Of a stretch of 41,397 bases of DNA, positions 30,111-40,143 are shown piece by piece. Positions within the stretch are counted from its first letter, which is position 1. Each line of letters starts with the position of its first letter. Both the position numbers and the translations under genes were made by a program. Below the pieces are notes generated by a model. The model did not search any database. It had not been told where the DNA came from and saw only the letters and a list, made by a program, of their open reading frames with translations. Source of the stretch: Zarea fungicola (lineage: Eukaryota > Ascomycota > Sordariomycetes > Hypocreales > Cordycipitaceae); the NCBI GenBank assembly GCA_900169235.1, contig FWCC01000508.1, forward strand, positions 1 to 41,397. The letters run 5' to 3'.

Positions 30111-31390
30111 TTACAGCTCATCCTTGTCCTGGTTTTCTGATATCGACAAGCCACGGACTGCTTGAATGGTTGCTGCCAGTCGCCTAAAATCCGTCGCATC
30201 CTCACCAAGCCCCCAAGCAAAAACGCCACCAAGCTGCATGGACCCCACGAGGTCCTTAATTTTCTGCTCGATAACAGCTTCAGTGTCAAACGTCCACCAG
30301 CGCTGTTCGTGTTGATCCCAGTACCCGTAGCTGCCGTCTTGGAAATAATGCCCGTTCAAGAGGGCGCGCGAAAAGGATTCACTCAGGTCCTCGGGTACAG
30401 TGTCGTGCCAACTAAAAGCAGCGATCCTGCCGAGGTCGCTGCCAGTTCCTGGTTCTTCCAACAATTGCGTCCGACAGCCAAGGATATCATTCTTGTCACA
30501 TTTTTCCGTCATGACCCATTTGACATAATAGCCCAAGCCAAGATTGGCCTTTTCTTTGGGCATGCCGCGGTCAATGTATCGCTGGATTGATGCTCGCGAG
30601 TCTGCAATGCCACTGTGGTGGTGTATGGTAGTATCGCGCCGATTGATGAGATCATACGTCATGATGTTGATAAAGTCAACCTGTTCCACAATTCTAGGCA
30701 CAGTTGCGCTTGTAAACGCCATTAGGTCACGTTCCAGCCCAGGCACGGCAATGGAGAGGATTTTATGCCTTCCAAGAGCATCTCGAAGCGCTTCCAAAAG
30801 CAGCTCAAATGCATCAACCTCCCATTCCCGCTTCTCATTGGGTATGAGCCGGTAATCGTCACGATTGCCCCTATGATCAGGTTAGACTCGTTTTCGGAAC
30901 AGTGGGATACCATACCCAGGGTATTCCCAGTCGATATCAACTCCATCTGCTCCTGTGATGTCCACCATATGCTTCACGGATTTGGCCCAACGAGTGCGGC
31001 TTGCACTATCGCGTGCAGCCTCTTCAAACCCCATTGAATCTCCCCATCCCCCAATCGCGACCATGACTTTTGTAGCTGGCGGAAAGCTCTGACGCACCTC
31101 TTCGACAGAGGTGAAGAGCGGATAGTGGTCCAACAGGTCAGAGTTGAAGACTTCAGATCGCATGAAAGCAAGGATGACATGTGTGATGCTTGTTGTCAAT
31201 TGCGGGTCTTTGGGTATGATATTGTGCTGCCTGTGAGGTGTTAATATGTGATTGCCCGATTGATCAGATAGAGAGTCACAGCTCCGCACCCAGTCAAGTA
31301 CATGATGCAACGCGGTGAAACTGCACTTGCGACTGCTGCCATCACCATGTGCAGGTGCAACAGCGCCCCTACTCGCCGATTCCAAAGCAT
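30111..31390 (-). CDS. GH18 chitinase-like glycosidase with signal peptide and C-terminal KDEL
   Basis: Three exons on the minus strand: 31390-31290, 31230-30916, 30870-30111. Introns are 59 and 45 nt, phases agree, and the product is 391 aa. The start is the ATG giving MLWNRRVGALLHLHMVMAA, a signal peptide ending in ASA. The core motif DGVDIDWE (129-136, Glu136 the general acid) is followed across the second junction by YPGGNRDDYR. VAIGGWGD, INIMTYDL and a final GVFAWGLGEDATDF match the other GH18 barrel motifs. The last four residues are KDEL, the ER retrieval signal. It probably cleaves chitin-type or N-glycan GlcNAc-GlcNAc linkages. The ER signal makes a role in glycoprotein processing (endo-N-acetylglucosaminidase-like) worth considering over a secreted chitinase; this is inference. 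Divergent from JIP5. Confidence 0.92.
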
Positions 31391-31727
31391 CGTGTTTTAT
31401 TCCAGCAATCGCAAATAGATGAAATAAAGAGGAAACAGATTTCAATTTCGCGCACGAGGCTTCTTCCGCCAGCTTGAGCTCGAAGTTGCTTGTATAGGGT
31501 GACCCGTACTGAGCTGGTGTGGCTACAGTGCGCTGTGTGTATACACTGTACGCACACAGTACGGCGGCCCCCAACGGCTGCTCCAAGAAAAAAAGTTGGT
31601 GAGCCTGCGACAACGTTTGCTCAAACAGTGAATTTTCGCCAATTGCTGCCCTAACAATACGCTGTCCTTTGGCATTTGCCTCACAGCTCTCTAACTCAAC
31701 GGAGTTTTAATTCTTGCTGTTTTGATC
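31391..31727. promoter_or_regulatory. Bidirectional promoter region, GH18 / JIP5
   Basis: 337 bp between the divergent ATGs of the GH18 gene (31390, minus) and JIP5 (31728, plus). Both promoters must lie here. The longer minus-strand frame reading through it has no ATG and breaks the GH18 N-terminus. Confidence 0.6.
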
Positions 31728-33121
31728 ATGTTTGAGAACCTCTGCACACTGCCGCTTCAGGCGGATGTGTTTGCAACAGCCTTGCATCCCTCCGAGCCGA
31801 TACTGACGGTGGGCCTCTCCGATGGCCGCGTACAAAATTTTCGACTGCCGCCAAGCGTGCCGTCTGATGAGAGCGTGGATGGAGATTCCAGCATGCTAAG
31901 CGATGGCAAGGCATATCTGGAAACGACGTGGGACACGAAGCGGCACAAGGGAAGCTGCCGCTGCCTGGCTTACTCCCACGATGGTACTTGTACGTCTTTT
32001 CCCGACGGGCGCATTAGAAAACAGAAAAAGAAAGAGATTAAGAAACTGGGGCTAACAGACATTACGCTACAGCCATGTACTCGGCCGGAACCGATGCCAT
32101 TGTGAAGCATTTCGACGCAGCAAACGGCAGAGTGATCTCCAAGATGGCCATCCCGACGACAACCACACAGCCCGACGCGCCATCTCTCCTACACGTATTA
32201 AACCCGCAGGCCCTACTGCTGGGCACCGACTCAGGCGCCCTCCACATTATTGACCTCCGCGACGGCCGGCCCGGCAAGAGGCCGGCGCAGACTCACTTCC
32301 CCCACGCCGACTACGTATCCTCCATCACGCCGCTACCGCCGACGGAGGAAAGCACCAGCGGCTTCCCCAAGCAGTGGGTCAGCACCGGCGGCACCACGCT
32401 AGCCGTGACGGATGTGCGTCGGGGCGTCCTGGTCCGCAGCGAGGACCAAGAGGATGAGCTCCTTGGCGCGTGCTTCATCCACGGCATCGGCCCCAAGAAG
32501 ATGCGCGGTAACGGCATGGTCGCCATCGGATCCGGATCCGGCGTCCTGACGCTGTGGGACAAGGGCTCCTGGGACGACCAGCAGGAGCGCATCATTGTCG
32601 ACGGCGGCAAGGGCGGCGGCGAGAGCGTCGACGCCGTGGTGGCCGTGCCGCGCGAGCTTGGCCTCGGGCAGAAGGTGGTTTGCGGCGTGGGCGATGGCAG
32701 CCTACGCGTCGTGAACCTGCTGACCCGCGAGGTGGATCGCTCCGTCAACCTGAGGCACGATGACGTCGAGGCTGTCGTCTCGCTGGCGTTTGACTGCGAG
32801 AACCGACTCATCAGTGCGGGCGGTCATACCATCAAGATCTGGGAGGAGCTGTCGGCGTTTCAAGCCCGCAAGGGCGAAGATGCGGATGATGATGACAACT
32901 CTGAGGACGACTCTGATGAAGATGGAGAAGAGGCAGAGGAGATGCCACAAGCCTCGAAGCGGGCGGCGGAGAGCGATAGCGACGATGATGATGACGACGA
33001 TAGCGATGACGACGGCGTCGAAGAGATGAAGCGTCGTGCGAAGCGTCGCAAGGAGATTAAGAACAGTAAGCTGGGGCCGATGGGCGCCCACGGCATCATG
33101 GGCTTTTCGGGGCTGGATTAA
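31728..33121 (+). CDS. JIP5: WD-repeat ribosome-biogenesis protein JIP5
   Basis: Two exons, 31728-31989 and 32073-33121, separated by an 83-nt intron (gtacgt ... ctacag); 436 aa. The ATG at 31728 gives [16 protein letters not shown], the usual start of this family. WD-type segments include [63 protein letters not shown] and [12 protein letters not shown]. The C-terminal ~90 residues hold two Asp/Glu/Ser-rich acidic runs, then [13 protein letters not shown], fitting a nucleolar protein. JIP5 is a conserved fungal protein linked to 60S ribosomal subunit assembly. The length matches the family. Confidence 0.92.
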
Positions 33122-33466
33122 ACTAAAAAGAACACAGCAAAACGGATGGCCATATCATGCTGGCTTTTGCATGTTGTAAATAATAGAGATGATACGATGG
33201 CGTTATGGACTGAACTGATAGACTCATATTTTGCAATTTTTCTGATTTCATTTTTAATTTTCCCTACAGTCTGTGCCGCCACTCTGTCGTGCCTGTACAT
33301 GATATCCAAATCAAAAAGAGAAACGGCCGTCATCGCTCAAAAAGAAAAAAAAAGTTTACCCGCTAACTTTTACAAATAACCAATCGCTCCCAGAAAAAAA
33401 AAGAAATGCAGAGGACAACGACAAAACTCTGAATAGATGAGAAATGGCTCAAGGGGAGAAAAGATA
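33122..33466. terminator. Convergent 3' region of JIP5 and the Fe-ADH-like gene
   Basis: 345 bp between two convergent stops, AT-rich with several A runs (about 33344-33405). It should contain both polyadenylation sites. No further exon of either gene is seen. Confidence 0.5.
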
Positions 33467-34450
33467 TCAAAGGCCTGGTAGCTGCATGAAACTCCATTTA
33501 GGTGACGAGCTTTGGGGCTGTTCGGCAGACTGTGCGTGGCTGCTGTCCAGGCTGTTGGTGGGTATCACGATGCGTCTGGGCACGAGCGACGTCAACTCCT
33601 CGTCGTAGATGACGACGGCCGGCTTGACCCGCCGGCGGGCATCCCGACTGGCGATGCTGACGCCGCTATGTCGGGAGGAGCTGTTCTTGCTGCCCGTGGT
33701 GCGGCTCCGATGCTCGCTCGGGCTGCCCATGCTGCTGCGCCGCTGACCGCCGCCGGTGCTGCTGCTCGGCCGTCTCGACGCCGCGGCCACACTACTCCCC
33801 GCGCCGCTTCCATCTGGCTGGCCCATGGGCACGTCGCAGTCAAGGAGGTGCAGCACCTCGGAGCCGCTGTAGGTAGTCGGTATACATATATGTGGGATAC
33901 CCTTGCGGATGCTGACGGCGCGGGCGAGCCCGACGGCCGAGGTGCCGCCAACGCTAATAACGCAGTCGCGGTCGGTGACACGCTCGACGGCGTCGTCGAC
34001 GACTGAGGCCTTTACGTTGACGACTGCAGAGTCGAGGATGTGGGAGTCGAGATTGGGGATGAGGGCCTGGATGCGGCGGGCCATGGAGATGCGGGAGGGA
34101 CTGGCGACGATGAGAGGCGCGGTGAGACGAAGGCGGCCGAGCTCGGTAGGCAGGCGGGCAATGGTGCCGGGACCGTATACGATGCGGGAGGGCGGTGTAG
34201 ATGCTTCTGTTTCTGCTGCTGTGGTGGGCGACCTGCTGCGGCGTGGATGATGGCGGTGGGCTTGAGCGTCGTTGTGGTGATGGTGGGCGTCGCCTTTAGC
34301 CGCCTGCTGGCTGGAAGTAGAAGATCTTTTCGACCGACGGCCGATGGAGGGGGACGACGGCGGCACGACGCTGCCCGCTGTGCCGCCTGCGCTGTTGGTA
34401 TTGGTGGCGGCAGTATGAGGGCTGGCCATCATGGGCGACGGAGTATTCAT
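33467..34450 (-). CDS. Half-length iron-type alcohol dehydrogenase-like protein
   Basis: A single exon of 327 aa with ATG at 34450. Residues 1-88 are low complexity (Ser/Pro/His-rich). Residues 89-200 match the N-terminal nucleotide-binding half of the maleylacetate reductase/Fe-ADH superfamily: RIVYGPGTIARLPTEL, DCVISVGGTSAVGLARAV and CIPTTYSGSEV. A Ser/Arg-rich insert follows (about 210-273), then KPAVVIYDEELTSLVP, which in relatives precedes the alpha-helical metal-binding domain. Here the protein instead ends after about 37 residues (KWSFMQLPGL). The C-terminal domain with the metal-binding histidines is missing, and no downstream exon can supply it. The glycine motif is GGT rather than GGG. 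A non-catalytic role is likely. A truncated gene is the alternative, although the frame is intact. Confidence 0.75.
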   Translation of the reverse strand: MNTPSPMMASPHTAATNTNSAGGTAGSVVPPSSPSIGRRSKRSSTSSQQAAKGDAHHHHNDAQAHRHHPRRSRSPTTAAETEASTPPSRIVYGPGTIARLPTELGRLRLTAPLIVASPSRISMARRIQALIPNLDSHILDSAVVNVKASVVDDAVERVTDRDCVISVGGTSAVGLARAVSIRKGIPHICIPTTYSGSEVLHLLDCDVPMGQPDGSGAGSSVAAASRRPSSSTGGGQRRSSMGSPSEHRSRTTGSKNSSSRHSGVSIASRDARRRVKPAVVIYDEELTSLVPRRIVIPTNSLDSSHAQSAEQPQSSSPKWSFMQLPGL

Positions 34451-35783
34451 GGCTCAGCTGGCTGCAGAGCTCCATCTGGGGCCTCCGGCTGGACGTTGAC
34501 TATGTGGAGGAGACTAGATGGAGGAGACTAGATGGAGGATGCGAAGTGTGGGCGTGGGTGGCGATATTTGTGAATGGTTAAATTTGACGGGGAAAACCGA
34601 GTTGGTCAACGATGATGGTGCATGGTGGAAAGGTTACAAATCTTGTCTGACGTTTTATGTGGCTTGATGTGCTTGTGTACTAGTTTCAACGGGGGAGAGG
34701 AAATAGGAAATGGATGCGTCTCCAATAATGTTGCATGTTTTTTCGTGTTGTTGGGAAAAGTTTTATTTAAGCTCCACCTAGACTGAAATAGAACTGAAAT
34801 ATCCGAACCATTAGAAGAGGTTGAAGGAAGATATTCGTTGGGCAGAGGTCTCAGTGTCTCACGCGGATATGGGTGGCGAAAAAGAAAATAGCGGGAATAG
34901 GAAACATGGTAAAGTTGGCAGGCAAAAGATGGGCATTTCATAGGCATTTCATCATGGGCGATTTTTTCAGTGGAGGGGAAGCCCAAGACGCCACTGAGCC
35001 TTGTAAAATAGCGGGGTACGCCTCACTACATTCAGCGGGTCTCCCATAATACCGGAGTTATGCTCCGCCAGTGGACAGAAGTAAAGATGTATGAAACAGT
35101 ATTTTATATAATTCTGCTTTGGTCAAAGTTCATAGTCATCTAGTTCAAAGCGCTTGGATTCTTGCAATGTAAAAAGAAACGGGAACTCTCTATACGACAT
35201 ATGACGTGCTAGCTGCCACGGTGGCAAGCCAGGTGCCTAGGCGCCTGTAAGTACCTGAACTACCATGTATGTACTCCGTACATCAGCCCAAGATAACGTG
35301 GTAGAGTGGAAATAATTTGCCTGCATAAATCCCAGCGCCTGTCCTGATGTGGCTTTGACAACGTGGTGGCTTTTGTGGCGTTTACAGTGGTGTAGGATTC
35401 CGTGCGACGGCAGCCTAAGTACTCTGTACTTACCAGTAGTTATGCAAGACTCATATTGACAGAATATACTCCCGATATAGAAAATAATTAAAACATCTCG
35501 CAAGGCATCCTCAAACATCCCTAGCATTTCCCACCACCGTACTGACCATCCTGCTTACAGTGTAGGCACTCTGCGAGTCTGCTGCAGGCTAATGCGGGTA
35601 CAATCACATTGCTTACTCTGCAGCGATAACAATGCGTAATAAGTAATATGCACAGTCCATTATTTTTTGTCCTCTCTCACCATCCATCTGCCTTTATGTA
35701 CTCCATACTTGCACATCATACCGACATCAGTCATGTCCTGTAAAACAATATAGCAAGTTCCTCCCATTCCTCCATTCCTCCCA
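34451..35783. other. Intergenic stretch, nothing coding supported
   Basis: 1.33 kb between the start of the Fe-ADH-like gene and the stop of the P450, both on the minus strand. It holds a 14-bp tandem repeat at 34505-34539. The 126-codon minus-strand frame at 34606-34986 has no domain and is not called. Confidence 0.5.
34505..34539. repeat. 14-bp tandem repeat, 2.5 copies
   Basis: TGGAGGAGACTAGA occurs twice and then TGGAGGA, starting about 55 bp upstream of the Fe-ADH-like ATG, so it lies in that gene's promoter or 5' untranslated region. Confidence 0.8.
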
Positions 35784-37585
35784 TCAATACCCCGGCACCG
35801 CCTTGGCTCGCACATGTATCCCCCCCGTCGCCTTGACCGTAATCAACTGCTCAAACACAATATTCGACTCATCCATCATCCTCTCATCGCACAGCTCAAA
35901 CTCGAACCTGCCCACCCACGCCGCCAGCAAGCACGCAAATTCAGCCTTGGCAAAGCTCTGCCCGATGCAGCTCCTCGGGCCGTGTAAAAAGGACAAGAGG
36001 GCATAGTTGCTCGACGCACCGCCCACGGCCGCCATCTTTGCATTCTCCGCCACGCCGCCCAGCCCATCCTCGGCGCCCTTGACCAGCCAGCGCTCCGGCT
36101 TGAACTCGCCCGCGTCCGGACCCCAGTGGTTGGCGTCGAGGTTCGTGCCCCACGCGGCCAGAATCATGCGCGTGCCCTTGGGCAGGACCTGTCCCTGGAT
36201 GGTCGTGTCGCGGACCGCCTCGCGGACCGTCTGCGGCACGGGGCTGTACACGCGGAGCACCTCGCTGCACACGGCCGCCAGGTACGGGAGCCGGTCAATG
36301 TCGACGCTGGTGATGCCCTGCCCCCCCGCGTCCACGGACGGCAGGTTGGCGCGGATCTCGGCCCGCAGGCGCGTCTGCACCTCCGGGTACCGGCACATGG
36401 CATACACGGCAAAGCTCAGCGCCGACGCCGTCGTCTCGTGGCCCGCCCCCAGGAACGTCATCAGGTGGTTCACCAGCTCCTCCTCGCCAAAGACGCCCGA
36501 GCGCAGCGCCACCGAGAGAATGTCCACCGACTCGAGCTTCCCCTCGGCGAGCTCCCGCTTCTTGGCGCGGATGACGTCCTGGCAGACGCCCCGGATCACG
36601 CGCGCCGCCTTGCGCGCCTCGAGCACGCGGGGGAAAGGGATGTAGTGCAGCGCCCACATGGGCACAAACGCCGTGGCGAAGTCGGCGATGATCATCATGG
36701 TCCGGTCCGTTGCTGAGGGCGTCGCGATGATCATGTACGTCTCCACCACCTCGTCGTGCTCGTTGAGGATCGCGCCAAAGTCGTGGCCCAGCCCCGCGAC
36801 GCCAATGATGTCGAGCGACACGCGGCCCGCCCAGTGGTCGACGTCCAGCTCGGCCACGCCCCCGGGAGCGGCATTGACCGTCTCCGTCATGACCTGCACG
36901 ACCTCGCATGATTTTTGCCAGAACAACGGGTACAGATCCTTGATGTGGCGAAAGGCAAAGGCGGGCATGAGGTTGCGACGGTGGACCTTGTGCTCGTTGC
37001 CCTCAGCGAGGACGAGGCCGTGGCCAAGGACGGGGCCGAAGAAATCACGCAGGAAGTGTGGTTTTTCAAAGTCGTAGGCCTTGGTGACGAGAATCTCGCC
37101 CAGCGCTTGCGGCGAGGTGACGACGAGGTATTCGCGGTGAAAGAGGGCGAGGAAGCGAATGAAGCCGTCATTTGGTGTTGTAGCCATCCTGAAAGAAGAA
37201 GAAGATCTGCATCAGTACAGTCCACAATACTTTTACCCAAATTCACACAATCTAACAAAAGTGCGTAGCCTATGGGTTGGATGGAGAGCTCTGGTTTGAT
37301 ATGGACTTACCACTCTCTTGCCATGACACCGAACCCTCTCCTAACCGCCTGCAATCCATGCCCGAAGAAGAAAGGCCAATGAGGCGGCGTCGGGAGATTG
37401 CGCAGAGGAGACTGAAAAAATGGCCAGATAAGTATATACCAAAATCCCCATATCGTAAACTGCACCGTCCAGAGGGCGAAAAATGCGGCAATGCCCAACA
37501 ATCTGGACGCGTTGTTGGTCGTGAGCACAAAGATTACGGCACCAATACCGGAACCAACAGTAATGGTGGGGATTGCTGCCGGCAT
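35784..37585 (-). CDS. Cytochrome P450 monooxygenase, membrane-anchored
   Basis: Two exons on the minus strand, 37585-37311 and 37188-35784; the 122-nt intron (gtaagt ... tttcag) splits a Trp codon, giving 559 aa. The N-terminus has hydrophobic segments at about residues 8-22 and 28-57 that would anchor it in the ER membrane, followed by the Pro-rich hinge PTPPHWP. P450 motifs: I-helix FLGAGHETT (about 337-345), K-helix SEVLR (Glu401, Arg404), FKPERW, and the haem loop FLHGPRSCIG (492-501, Cys499). The length is normal and all key residues are present. It oxidises a hydrophobic substrate using NADPH-P450 reductase; the CYP family cannot be fixed without a search. It lies 1.1 kb from a flavin monooxygenase gene on the same strand. 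Confidence 0.95.
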
Positions 37586-38691
37586 GATGAAGAAGCTTGA
37601 CAGTATTGGCCTTTGTGTTTCAAGTGGCTTAATTGCTTGCTAATTAATCGATTGTAGATGAATGTTGCCAACTTGCCATCTTATAAAAGACAAAGCTTTA
37701 CAACATGTGAAACTGTCATCATCAGGTGATGGTCTCCGTTTTCCATTGTCGGGGGAGGAACTCACGGTTTTTTGTTGCATTCCGCTTCTGTGCATCCCAC
37801 TACTCTCCTGTTCAGACAAAGCTAACGCGTCATGACCAAAATGTATGTAATCTCCCTTGTCATGACTGGCCTTCCCCCTCATTCTCCCCCTCACTTGGAA
37901 AGTCTGGCATGTGAATGTCTCCTCCCTCACCCCACATGTGAAAAGGCTAACTAGTCAGAGGCCAGGCTGCCGCAAAAGGCAAGACAGCCCCAGAAAAACG
38001 ACGCCTCAGAAGAAGAACCCCTACCCTTGGGCAATTTTAAGGCTCTGCCGAATCGAGTATAGTGTGGCCAAACCCAAGAGATCGGTGCGGAGGCGGCGCA
38101 ACAGGGGCGACCGCCGGTAAGTGGTATTGATGGAACCAACACTGCAGCCGGTGGCAAGCCTCGGCAAATACACGGGACGGGCTGAAACAGACGCGACAAG
38201 AGCCGTTGGGGGTCACGTCACATACGTGATTACAGTTTTTTAGTTTTTTTTTGCTGACGCTTGATTCGGGTAAGGAATGAAACCATGCCCCCCTTGCTGT
38301 ATTGTTTTTAGTATCTGGCCAGCTTGTCGCATCCGGTTGGTGTCGACCGCAGCTAGTAAGCCGGCCCAAACTTTCTGCGCAAGCAGCGAGAGCCAACATT
38401 CCCCCGTATGATCCAACGTGTCCCCAACATTTTACCCCAAAGAATACAGTTTTCACATGTAAATTTACAGAATAGCTGCCGTACAAATGTCACTATACAA
38501 AATTAGTTTACAATACTTGGACATGAGTGCAAGTGCAAGAGAGAAAGGAAGATGGGGTGAAAAATGAACTTGTGTGAAAGCTGGTATTGGTGATATCTAA
38601 CATGACATTTTAAAAAAATAAAGAAAAATCTGTAGTAGCAAATTGAAATCCCTTCCCACCCAAAATATTACAATCTATAATTTTTATATGC
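37586..38691. other. Intergenic stretch, nothing supported
   Basis: 1.1 kb between the P450 start and the monooxygenase stop, holding the P450 promoter and the other gene's 3' end. Open frames inside are short and show no family features. Confidence 0.5.
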
Positions 38692-40143
38692 TCATGCAAA
38701 TTCCAAACCAGTTGTAAGATCACCGTACTTTGCCTGGTACAAATCCTGCAGATATGTCTTGCGCGGTGTCCAAATGCCCGTGCCGCCCTTGGGAAACACC
38801 TTGCCCGAGTCCTTTAGATACGTCGACGCCAGGCTCATCAGCGGCCTCGCCTTCATCGTCTCCGGGTGCGCCAGGCGCGGTGTCGCCGACGTCTTGCCCT
38901 TTTCGGCAAGCTGGTGCAGCATGCGGTTCAGGGCCTTGGCCGCGCAGTCGGCGCCCAGCGTCCACGAGGCGTTCTCGTAGCCCACCGAGTAGACGACGTT
39001 GGGAAGATCCTGTATCATGCAGGAGCGCCAGATGAAGTTGTCCGCTGCGTCGTATGGCGCGTCGTCAATGGTGAACCGCAGGCCGCCCGCAAACCGCAGG
39101 GCCAGGCCTGTGGCCGTCACGATGACGTCCGGGTGCAGCTCGTCTCCCGACTGCAGCTTGATGGTGTCCTTTGTGATGGTGGCAATCTGGTCGGTGACGA
39201 CGCTCGCCTTGCCGCGGCGCATGGCGGCGAAAATGTCGCCGTCCATGGAGGCGCAGAGGCGCTGCTGCCAGGGGTTGTAGGCGGGCGTAAAGTGCGGCGA
39301 CACGGGGACGCCCTTGGGTAGCAGCGCCTTGTTGACCTTGCGGATGATCCAGCGCGCGAGGGAGGGGAACGCGCGGCAGAAGAAGATCATGACGTAGCTC
39401 TGGAAGATCCAGAGAGCGCGGTTCAGACGGTGGGCGAGGAAGCGCGGGAGCAACGTGAAGAGAACGGCCGTAATCTTGGAGTAACGCGCCAGCGGCATAA
39501 TGTAGGTTGGGCTGCGCTGCAGCATGGTGACGTGCTGGACCTTGTCCGAGACGGCGGGGACAATGGTGATGGCGGTGGCACCACTACCAATAACGACCAT
39601 GCGCTTGTCCGTGTAGTCGTAGTCTTCGGGCCAGAACTGCGGGTGGATGACTGTGCCGGCAAAGTTCTCGATGCCGGGGATCTTGGTGATGCGAGGCGCG
39701 TCGTAGTTGTAGTAGCCGGTGCCGAGGAGCATGAAGCGGGTGCGGAAGTGGTGCACTTTGCCGTCAACGTCGGCAGTCAGCTCCCAGCATTGATCGGGCG
39801 AGGACCAGTTGGCGGCAAGGACCTTGTGACGGTAGCGAATGTGCTGGTCGATGCCGGTCTCGAGGGCAGCCTCCTCCATGTAGGCCTTGATGTCGGCGCC
39901 CTGGCCAATGGTCTCGCGCTTGTTCCAGGGTTTCCATGAGAAGCCAAAGGTATAGATGTCTGAGTCGGAGCGAATGCCGGGATACTTGAAGAAATCCCAG
40001 GTACCACCCAGGCTGCTACGAGCCTCAAAGACTGCGTAGCTTGTATTCTCGGGGCCTTCTGTCTGTAAGCGGTATGCGGCGTTGATGCCAGAGACGCCAG
40101 CACCGATGATGAGGACATCAAAGTCTACTTTTGTAGAAGCCAT
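38692..40143 (-). CDS. Flavin-containing monooxygenase, Baeyer-Villiger type
   Basis: A single exon of 483 aa with ATG at 40143. FAD-binding GAGVSG at residues 14-19 is followed by FEARSSLGGTWDFFKYPG. The Baeyer-Villiger fingerprint F-x-G-x3-H-x3-W-P reads FAGTVIHPQFWP (161-172). The NADPH-binding Rossmann motif is VVIGSGATA (183-191), and VTATGL lies in the C-terminal third. The predicted reaction is NADPH- and O2-dependent oxygen insertion next to a ketone, or heteroatom oxidation. The length is near that of the shorter fungal members. No signal peptide; a hydrophobic stretch at about 250-262 (ALWIFQSYVMIFF) may associate with membrane. A TATTTAAA-like element lies about 125 bp upstream on the minus strand. 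With the neighbouring P450 it could form a tailoring pair. Confidence 0.95.
   Translation of the reverse strand: MASTKVDFDVLIIGAGVSGINAAYRLQTEGPENTSYAVFEARSSLGGTWDFFKYPGIRSDSDIYTFGFSWKPWNKRETIGQGADIKAYMEEAALETGIDQHIRYRHKVLAANWSSPDQCWELTADVDGKVHHFRTRFMLLGTGYYNYDAPRITKIPGIENFAGTVIHPQFWPEDYDYTDKRMVVIGSGATAITIVPAVSDKVQHVTMLQRSPTYIMPLARYSKITAVLFTLLPRFLAHRLNRALWIFQSYVMIFFCRAFPSLARWIIRKVNKALLPKGVPVSPHFTPAYNPWQQRLCASMDGDIFAAMRRGKASVVTDQIATITKDTIKLQSGDELHPDVIVTATGLALRFAGGLRFTIDDAPYDAADNFIWRSCMIQDLPNVVYSVGYENASWTLGADCAAKALNRMLHQLAEKGKTSATPRLAHPETMKARPLMSLASTYLKDSGKVFPKGGTGIWTPRKTYLQDLYQAKYGDLTTGLEFA

Noticed and set aside
31391..31613. Longer N-terminus for the GH18 protein by read-through
   Set aside because: It lacks an ATG and does not give the conserved CIMYLTGQH start of the barrel. 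Splicing the first two exons gives that start plus a signal peptide.
33512..34531. Plus-strand frames of over 160 codons opposite the Fe-ADH-like gene
   Set aside because: Gly/Ala/Arg-rich antisense shadows; the minus frame carries recognisable family motifs.
36007..36909. Long open frames on both strands over the P450
   Set aside because: They overlap the P450 coding sequence in other frames, lack domains and reflect high GC in third positions.
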